Below are positions 1 through 3,907 of a stretch of 5,926 nt of DNA, piece after piece (the stretch's first letter is position 1; every line of letters starts with the position of its first letter). Origin of the DNA: Prevotella sp. UBA4330 (GTDB lineage: Bacteria; Bacteroidota; Bacteroidia; Bacteroidales; Bacteroidaceae); assembly GCA_002394385.1 (NCBI GenBank), contig DGTS01000036.1, forward strand, positions 1-5,926, written 5' to 3'. Made by a program: the position numbers and the translations under genes. The notes below the pieces were generated by a model, which ran no database searches, had not been told where the DNA came from, and worked only from the letters and a program-made list of their open reading frames with translations.

Positions 1-1
1 T

Positions 2-367
2 AATGCCGACCTACAACGAGAGGATGTGAAAAAGGAATTCATGGCAAAGTATGTCAAATTCGATTGCCAGGAATTACCCATCTATGAGGTGTTTGAGAGT
101 CTTTTCGACCAAGAAAAAAGTGGTGCTTTTGCTGCTCGTGCTTTTAAATGCTCTTTTAATAGTCTTAACTGGTTAAAGGAATTCCCCGGTTATAATGATG
201 CAGTACGTCTGTTCCCACATAAAGATGCTATTAAGGGAACCAAATCCAATTATTCTAATGCCAATAACAATAAGAATTACTCTAAGGAAATATTAGAAGG
301 AACAAAATCACTCCTAAATGATAAGTTGGAGGAACTGAAAACCAAATCAGAAAAACAACAGAATTAG
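2..367 (+). CDS. C-terminal part of an unrecognised protein (5' end outside window)
   Basis: I do not recognise this protein. The frame is open to the left edge: the codons before the GTG at 26 and the ATG at 41 read naturally (NADLQREDVKKEF), so this is most likely the last 121 residues of a longer protein. A free-standing gene starting at 26 or 41 remains possible. The first part looks like a mixed alpha/beta soluble domain with aromatic residues (YVKFDC, LNWLKEFPGYNDAVRLFP). The last 45 residues are hydrophilic, rich in Asn, Lys and Ser, and end in a likely helix. No signal peptide or membrane segment is seen. The gene is more AT-rich than the operon that follows and is closed by its own terminator at 394-420, so it is transcribed separately from it. 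It may belong to the same mobile element or to the flanking region; the sequence does not decide. Confidence 0.65.
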   Translation, partial: NADLQREDVKKEFMAKYVKFDCQELPIYEVFESLFDQEKSGAFAARAFKCSFNSLNWLKEFPGYNDAVRLFPHKDAIKGTKSNYSNANNNKNYSKEILEGTKSLLNDKLEELKTKSEKQQN

Positions 368-393
368 CCATAGTTTTCATCCTAATGATATTT

Positions 394-420
394 ATTCCAC
401 AAGCTTGATGTTTGTGGAAT
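394..420 (+). terminator. Intrinsic terminator of the upstream gene
   Basis: ATTCCACAA (394-402) is perfectly complementary to TTGTGGAAT (412-420). A C-G and a G-T pair extend the stem inward, leaving a five-base loop TTGAT (405-409). The downstream strand is T-rich (TTTAGTTTTT from 421, and a further T run near 436). It lies 27 bases after the stop at 367 and insulates the operon from upstream transcription. Confidence 0.85.
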
Positions 421-453
421 TTTAGTTTTTGTCCTGTTTTTCCCCAATTCTTT

Positions 454-514
454 ATGATGTACCATGATGTAGTTCAGTGTACTCCAGTGTACTTGTGTGT
501 ACTTCGTGTAACAC
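454..514. repeat. Six TGTA boxes at about 10-bp spacing (iteron-like or operator array)
   Basis: The sequence TGTA recurs at 458, 468, 478, 488, 498 and 507, a spacing of exactly 10 bp four times and then 9 bp. The first two units share ATGATGTA. The middle three share GTGTACT (477-483, 487-493, 497-503). The last is embedded in the perfect 11-base palindrome CGTGTAACACG (505-515). Ten-base spacing puts the boxes on one face of the helix, as expected for cooperative protein binding. The array lies just upstream of the promoter at 539-569. Possible roles are an operator for the DUF3853 winged-helix protein, arm sites for a recombinase, or a replication iteron set. The pattern is seen directly; the role is inferred. 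Confidence 0.75.
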
Positions 515-538
515 GCTGAAAATCAATCATTTTTATCG

Positions 539-569
539 TTGTGACATTGAAAGATATTTTCTAATTTTG
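539..569 (+). promoter_or_regulatory. Bacteroidetes-type promoter of the DUF3853-DUF3987-DUF6371 operon
   Basis: TAATTTTG at 562-569 matches the Bacteroidetes -7 consensus TAnnTTTG exactly. A -33-like TTG lies at 539-541, 20 bases upstream, within the usual spacing. Transcription would start near 573-577, giving a leader of about 35 bases before the ATG at 611. The TGTA array ends 24 bases upstream of the -33 box, a position suited to an activator or an upstream repressor. Confidence 0.65.
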
Positions 570-610
570 CATCAGAAAATTTTAATATCACACAATAAAA
601 ACAGAATTTC

Positions 611-943
611 ATGGATAAAAAAATCATCTCAATTGAAAAGCTCCTGCAGACTCCTGTCTGTATGATGAGCGGTGAGGAACTCGCGTTCCTATTTAATAAC
701 CTTGGTGTTCTTGACAAAGACAAGAAGCCTGAGTCTTCCATGCCGTCACCTGAGCATAAACTGGCTTATGGTATCAAGGGGATAGCAGAGACCTTTGGGT
801 GTAGCATCCCAACTGCCAATCGTATTAAGAAGAGTGGTATCATAGACAAGGCCATCTCGCAGTTGGGACGTAAGATTGTTATCGACGTAGACCTGGCACT
901 TGAATTAGCAGCAGAAAGGAAGGAGGAAGATCGTAATGATTGA
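611..943 (+). CDS. DUF3853-family small winged-helix DNA-binding protein
   Basis: This 110-residue protein matches DUF3853 proteins of Bacteroidales mobile elements as I know them. The N-terminal half (1-50) is variable. Residues 53-75 (YGIKGIAETFGCSIPTANR, then IKKSG) form a helix-turn-helix with the pattern seen in excisionase/MerR-like helix-turn-helix proteins: a first helix, a turn at FGCS, and a recognition helix PTANRIKKSG. Residues 79-93 (DKAISQLGRKIVIDV) look like the wing, and the C-terminal helix is charged. The ATG at 611 follows an A-rich leader with no Shine-Dalgarno, normal for a first gene in this phylum, and fits the promoter. It is the first gene of the operon and overlaps the next by 8 bp. 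Its likely job is regulation, excision or loading on the element's own DNA, with the TGTA boxes as the obvious candidate target. The family has no established function that I know of. The family call is good; the role is inference. Confidence 0.85.
   Translation: MDKKIISIEKLLQTPVCMMSGEELAFLFNNLGVLDKDKKPESSMPSPEHKLAYGIKGIAETFGCSIPTANRIKKSGIIDKAISQLGRKIVIDVDLALELAAERKEEDRND
922..927 (+). promoter_or_regulatory. Strong ribosome binding site for the DUF3987 gene
   Basis: GGAGGA lies 8 bases before the ATG at 936, inside the end of the DUF3853 gene. Strong Shine-Dalgarno sequences are uncommon in Bacteroidetes. Together with the 8-bp overlap ATGATTGA (936-943) it fixes the start and suggests translational coupling. 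Confidence 0.75.
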
Positions 944-2438
944 CATTGACGAACTGGCTAATCGAATTCATGCCGATGTATTTGATGTGGCTAAGACAGG
1001 AATTCCTCTAGGTGTGTTTCCGAATGTCTTTCAGAAGATTGCCTTCGAGCTGGTGAACTACGAGAACTTCAATCTGGAGTACACGGTAGCCATTATGCTG
1101 TCAGCCTTTGCTACAGCTATTGGCAACACCTATCATGTGAGGATAAAGGGCAAGTGGGTAACCGCTTGCTTCCTCTACATGATATTGGTGGGTAGGCCAG
1201 GTCTTGGCAAGACTCCTCCTCTCGGCTTCCTCTATTTCCCTATCCGCGACTATGACCAGCGATTGCTCGAACAAGCACGTAAGGAGTATGAAGCCTATGC
1301 CCAACAACAGGCGGTCAAGAAAGACGGGGATGCGATGGAACCTATAGAGAAGCCACGCCTTATGCAGACGGTGATCTCTGATTTCACTCAGGAGGCTATG
1401 CTGAGCATCCACTATGACAATCCACGTGGCATCGTTCTGCTGGTTGATGAGATTGTATCACTCTTCAACTCCGTTAAGCGGTATAGCACCAAGAGCAATC
1501 TGATAGAAGACTTGCTTTCTGCCTATAGCGGTCAGCAGTTGAAGGCCGTCCGTAAGTCTGAGGTGTTCCCTATCTGCATTCCTCACCCATGCATTAATTT
1601 GATCGGTGGCATCCAGACCAATCTCCTTGACGAGATCTTCCGAAAGGAATATGTAGCCAACGGACTCACAGACCGTTTCCTGTTTGTATTCCCCAAGAAC
1701 AAGAAGATTCCCAAGTGGCAGATTGGCATCGAACAGGAGAAACACCCTGACACGATGAGCAAGTGGTCTTACTATATTAATAAGGTGTTGAATATTCCTT
1801 GTCCGCTGAGCGAGGATGGGATAACACCCCAACCTATAGTATTGGATTTCTCTGAAGATGCCAGAACCTACTTCTATAATTGGAACAACAGCATCATTGA
1901 TGAAGTAAATGGTATCGAGGATGACAATGATGTGGAGAGTCGGAAAGTAAAGCTCAACGGTAATGCTGCACGTCTGGCCTTGATCCTTCAGGTGATGCGA
2001 TGGGCTGCAGGCGAATGTCAGATGGACTGTATCGACATCACTTCCGTCAAAGGCGCAATCCAGTTGATAGAATACTTTGAGGACTCCTACAAGCGAGTAA
2101 ATGCTCTCTCAGGGATGGACGAGCCCAATAGGAACCAGGATCGTTGGCTGGCTATGGTTGGTGACACCTTCACTTCATCCGAGGCAGAGCAAGCTGGACA
2201 AAGGACTGGCGTTTCACGTCGTACGGTGTTCTCTTCCCTTAAAAGACTATGCGAGACCACACCTCCTGTATTACAGAAGGTAAAACAAGGCGTTTACGAG
2301 AAGGTAGTGAAGCGTTGCACAACTGCACTCTGCACTTCTGCACTCTCCGATAGTTCAGAAGATGGCGGTGAAGGGAAAGTGCAAAGTGCAGAAGTGCAAA
2401 GTGCAGACAGTGCACAGGAAGGAGGCGAGGATGAGTGA
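936..2438 (+). CDS. DUF3987 P-loop ATPase / helicase-like replication protein
   Basis: This 500-residue protein fits the DUF3987 family, found in mobile elements and phages beside primases. Motifs in order: Walker A GRPGLGKT at 86-93; a charged, probably helical insertion at about 106-140; Walker B IVLLVDE at 166-172 with D171 and E172; a sensor-1-like strand ending in Asn (LIGGIQTN, 222-229); and an arginine-finger-like NGLTDRF at 242-248 (R247). Together these indicate a RecA/AAA-like hexameric motor. Residues 401-455 look like a winged helix (GQRTGVSRRTVFSSLKRL), probably for DNA binding. The last 45 residues are low-complexity and are translated from the inverted repeats at 2316-2414, giving CTTAL/CTSAL and VQSAE/VQSAD pentapeptide pairs. 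There is no primase domain here; that part is in the next gene. The start at 936 is set by GGAGGA and the overlap with DUF3853. The helicase role is inferred from family and neighbours. Confidence 0.88.
   Translation: MIDIDELANRIHADVFDVAKTGIPLGVFPNVFQKIAFELVNYENFNLEYTVAIMLSAFATAIGNTYHVRIKGKWVTACFLYMILVGRPGLGKTPPLGFLYFPIRDYDQRLLEQARKEYEAYAQQQAVKKDGDAMEPIEKPRLMQTVISDFTQEAMLSIHYDNPRGIVLLVDEIVSLFNSVKRYSTKSNLIEDLLSAYSGQQLKAVRKSEVFPICIPHPCINLIGGIQTNLLDEIFRKEYVANGLTDRFLFVFPKNKKIPKWQIGIEQEKHPDTMSKWSYYINKVLNIPCPLSEDGITPQPIVLDFSEDARTYFYNWNNSIIDEVNGIEDDNDVESRKVKLNGNAARLALILQVMRWAAGECQMDCIDITSVKGAIQLIEYFEDSYKRVNALSGMDEPNRNQDRWLAMVGDTFTSSEAEQAGQRTGVSRRTVFSSLKRLCETTPPVLQKVKQGVYEKVVKRCTTALCTSALSDSSEDGGEGKVQSAEVQSADSAQEGGEDE
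2316..2414. repeat. Inverted blocks of 15-bp TGCAC/GTGCA repeats at a gene junction
   Basis: Four TGCAC words (2316, 2324, 2331, 2339) face five GTGCA words (2379, 2386, 2394, 2401, 2410). Each block is built from 15-bp units: 2316-2330 and 2331-2345 on the left, 2379-2393 and 2394-2408 on the right. The blocks are reverse complements: 2323-2344 pairs with 2385-2406 over 22 bases with one mismatch (C2330 against A2399), enclosing 40 bases. The 15-base period keeps the DUF3987 frame open. The right arm ends 15 bases before the GGAGG of the next gene, so the RNA stem could affect translation there. Low-complexity GTGCAAA-type repeats are familiar from Bacteroides genomes; this two-sided layout inside a coding end is less usual. 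Confidence 0.85.
2421..2425 (+). promoter_or_regulatory. Ribosome binding site that fixes the DUF6371 start
   Basis: GGAGG lies 5 bases before the ATG at 2431. It favours this start over the upstream in-frame ATG at 2362, whose extra 23 residues would be translated repeat sequence (KCKVQKCKVQ) with no family resemblance. The overlap with the previous stop is ATGAGTGA (2431-2438). Confidence 0.8.
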
Positions 2439-3495
2439 TTACAGATTCCATCTGGAGAAATATCGTCCTAACAGCAAGCTTACTTGTCCCCAGTGCAAGA
2501 AGCTACGTTGTCTCGTTCACTATGTCGATGATCAGGGTATCATCAAGTTCCCAAACTATGTAGGCAGGTGTGACCATGAGAACAGTTGCGGGTACCACTA
2601 TACTCCCAAAGACTATTTTCATGATAATCCTGATATGAAGCCCAAGGATTGGGACGACGACACTCCTTTATATAATAAGGTGGGAACAACGAAAGGGAAA
2701 GAAGAACCCAAGTCCGTTGAACCTTCTTTCATCCCTATGGTATTTGTCAGCAAAAGCCTGTCAGCATACAAGACAAAGAACCCTCTCTACCAATACCTCT
2801 GTGGTGTTATCGGCGAAGATGAGGTTAAGCGTATCTTCCGCTTGTATCTTGTAGGAACAGGGAACAAATGGGGAGGATGTACCGTCTTCTGGCAGATAGA
2901 CGCCAATGGCAATGTGAGGGCAGGCAAACTGATGGGCTATGACAGCAAGACTGGCCATCGGATAAAGGAACCGAAGAGTCTGGTGACATGGGCACATGCA
3001 GAATTAAAACTGGCAGACTTCCACTTAGTGCAATGCCTGTTTGGTGAACACCTTCTGCGTGAAAAACCTACTGCCACTGTCGGTTTGGTAGAGAGTGAGA
3101 AGACTGCTCTCGTTATGACACATTTCATGCCCGACCTGCTATGGCTGGCTACAGGAGGAAAGGATGGGTGCTTTAACGAGAATGCCGTTCAAGTACTGAA
3201 AGGAAGAACCGTTATCCTTATACCTGACCTTGGTGGGTGGGAGAAATGGCAGAAAAAATCTCAGATGTTGAAGCCTATTTGCAAACGTGTAATAATGTCT
3301 GACGTGATTGAGAAAATAGCTACGGATGAACAACGTGAGCACGGCCTTGATGTGGCTGACTTCTTCCTGATGAAGCCAACGGCTCATGAAATCCTGGCAG
3401 ACATGATAAGACGAAATCCTGCCGTTGGACTATTGGTGGAGAAACTTGATTTGGAGGTCTGTAATGATGAGGAACCTCAGGATGGTGTGCCGTAG
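2431..3495 (+). CDS. DUF6371-family zinc-ribbon and Toprim primase-like protein
   Basis: This 354-residue protein has the typical opening of DUF6371 proteins (HLEKYRPNSKLTCPQC). A zinc ribbon spans about residues 19-56: C19-P-Q-C22, then C47-D-H-E-N-S-C53-G-Y-H56. A linker (60-100) leads to a central domain (about 105-215) of uncertain fold. A Toprim-like core follows: GLVESEKTA at 218-226 (acid E221, where DnaG-type primases have VEG), LATGG at 239-243, VILIPDLGG at 261-269 (D266), and GLDVADFF at 305-312 (D307, D310). The usual DxD is reduced to D-L-G, so metal binding may differ from DnaG. This arrangement suggests a primase-like partner for the DUF3987 motor, split into two proteins rather than fused as in T7 gp4. 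It is the last gene of the operon. The family call is strong; primase activity is unproven. Confidence 0.85.
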   Translation: MSDYRFHLEKYRPNSKLTCPQCKKLRCLVHYVDDQGIIKFPNYVGRCDHENSCGYHYTPKDYFHDNPDMKPKDWDDDTPLYNKVGTTKGKEEPKSVEPSFIPMVFVSKSLSAYKTKNPLYQYLCGVIGEDEVKRIFRLYLVGTGNKWGGCTVFWQIDANGNVRAGKLMGYDSKTGHRIKEPKSLVTWAHAELKLADFHLVQCLFGEHLLREKPTATVGLVESEKTALVMTHFMPDLLWLATGGKDGCFNENAVQVLKGRTVILIPDLGGWEKWQKKSQMLKPICKRVIMSDVIEKIATDEQREHGLDVADFFLMKPTAHEILADMIRRNPAVGLLVEKLDLEVCNDEEPQDGVP

Positions 3496-3532
3496 CGTGC
3501 GTGCAGGGAGATGAAGGGCTTGCCCTTGATAT

Positions 3533-3574
3533 AGCCCACTATAACTACGAGCTTCGCTTTCGTAGTTGTGGGCT
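3533..3574. repeat. Long hairpin, 15 paired bases with a 3-base bulge
   Basis: AGCCCAC (3533-3539) pairs with GTGGGCT (3568-3574), and AACTACGA (3543-3550) pairs with TCGTAGTT (3560-3567). TAT (3540-3542) bulges on the left and the loop is GCTTCGCTT. It begins 38 bases after the DUF6371 stop. No U-tract follows, so it is more likely a relaxosome or RNA-stability element than an intrinsic terminator. Confidence 0.8.
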
Positions 3575-3685
3575 CTTCCGAGGGACTCAGGGCTTTGCCC
3601 TAAGAACCCACAAGGCTCTGCCCTTGACCCGTTCAGGACGCTGCCCCGAAACCCCGGCAAGGGCTGTCTGCCCTCTGCAACCTGA

Positions 3686-3769
3686 CCAGAGAGTGACCCT
3701 CTCTCTGGACTCTTCGCTCAGTGGCATCTGCCCCTAAGAACCCTGAGCAGGAAGTGACTCTCTCCCTGC
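3686..3769. repeat. Duplicated hairpin with compensatory changes
   Basis: Hairpin A (3686-3708) has a perfect 8-bp stem, CCAGAGAG with CTCTCTGG, and loop TGACCCT. Hairpin B (3747-3769) is the same element 61 bp downstream, 17 of 23 bases identical. The outermost pair changes from C-G to G-C, and the pair 3690/3704 (A-T) becomes 3751/3765 (G-C), so both positions stay paired. One pair (3691/3703) is lost in B. Confidence 0.75.
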
Positions 3770-3815
3770 ACCCACCAATCAGGGTTAACACCCCGATACC
3801 CCAATGGATGAAATA

Positions 3816-3855
3816 CAGAAACTACAAATTTCTGAATTACAGTAAAACAGTAATT
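3816..3855. repeat. Two small adjacent hairpins in AT-rich leader
   Basis: CAGAAA (3816-3821) pairs with TTTCTG (3829-3834). AATTAC (3835-3840) pairs with GTAATT (3850-3855). The two stems abut without a gap. They sit between the GC-rich hairpin region and the 8-bp array, so they could be part of the nick region or of the mob leader RNA. Confidence 0.5.
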
Positions 3856-3856
3856 A

Positions 3857-3896
3857 CATAAATTCATATTTTCATAAAATCATAAAAACATAAAAA
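3857..3896. repeat. Five tandem 8-bp repeats (CATAAAAT-like) before mob
   Basis: CAT recurs at 3857, 3865, 3873, 3881 and 3889, exactly 8 bp apart. The tails are AAATT, ATTTT, AAAAT, AAAAA and AAAAA. The array ends 11 bases before the mob ATG, in the place of a ribosome binding site and leader. It may be a binding array for the relaxase or an accessory protein, an A-rich translation enhancer, or a slippage-prone switch of leader length. Confidence 0.85.
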
Positions 3897-3907
3897 CGTA
3901 ATTTGAT

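Larger units (their letters stand above)
3496..3907. other. Hairpin-rich non-coding region before mob; candidate oriT
   Basis: This 412-bp gap holds no convincing gene. From 3514 to about 3800 it is GC-rich, with many CCC runs on the plus strand, and contains a chain of inverted repeats: AAGGGC/GCCCTT (3514-3527), a long hairpin at 3533-3574, AGGGC/GCCCT (3589-3601), an imperfect AAGGC/GCCCTT (3612-3625), AGGGC/GCCCT (3660-3674), and a duplicated hairpin at 3686-3708 and 3747-3769. CCCTAAGAACCC occurs twice (3598-3609, 3732-3743). From about 3805 the composition flips to AT-rich, with two small hairpins and an 8-bp tandem array. A structured, repeat-rich region directly upstream of a relaxase gene is where the oriT of MobV systems is normally found. 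I cannot name a nick site. No T-tract follows any stem, so none is a convincing terminator. Confidence 0.6.

Noticed and set aside
3..29. Short frame reading MPTYNERM and stop, as the end of an upstream gene overlapping a GTG start at 26
   Set aside because: Possible, but the frame of the 2-367 gene is itself open to the edge and reads naturally there, so one longer truncated gene is simpler.
477..665. 62-residue reading frame starting in the TGTA array
   Set aside because: It runs through the repeat array, the promoter and into the DUF3853 gene in another frame; no start context and no protein-like pattern.
2316..2414. CRISPR-like array
   Set aside because: The units are 15 bp with no spacers, occur in both orientations and lie within a coding region; no cas genes are present.
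2362..2430. In-frame N-terminal extension of the DUF6371 protein from an ATG at 2362
   Set aside because: The extra 23 residues are translated repeat sequence, unlike the family's opening, and GGAGG at 2421-2425 points to the ATG at 2431.
3514..3674. GGGC/GCCC stems as intrinsic terminators of the operon
   Set aside because: None is followed by a T-run; stems are short or repeated in series, which fits an oriT or structured RNA better.
3501..3737. 78-residue plus-strand reading frame in the hairpin region
   Set aside because: It is composed of translated hairpins and C-rich repeats, has no ribosome binding site and no family resemblance; the DNA structure explains it better.
3899..3905. TAATTTG as a -7 promoter box for mob
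   Set aside because: It lacks one T of the consensus, has no -33 partner, and would place the transcription start at or inside the mob start codon.
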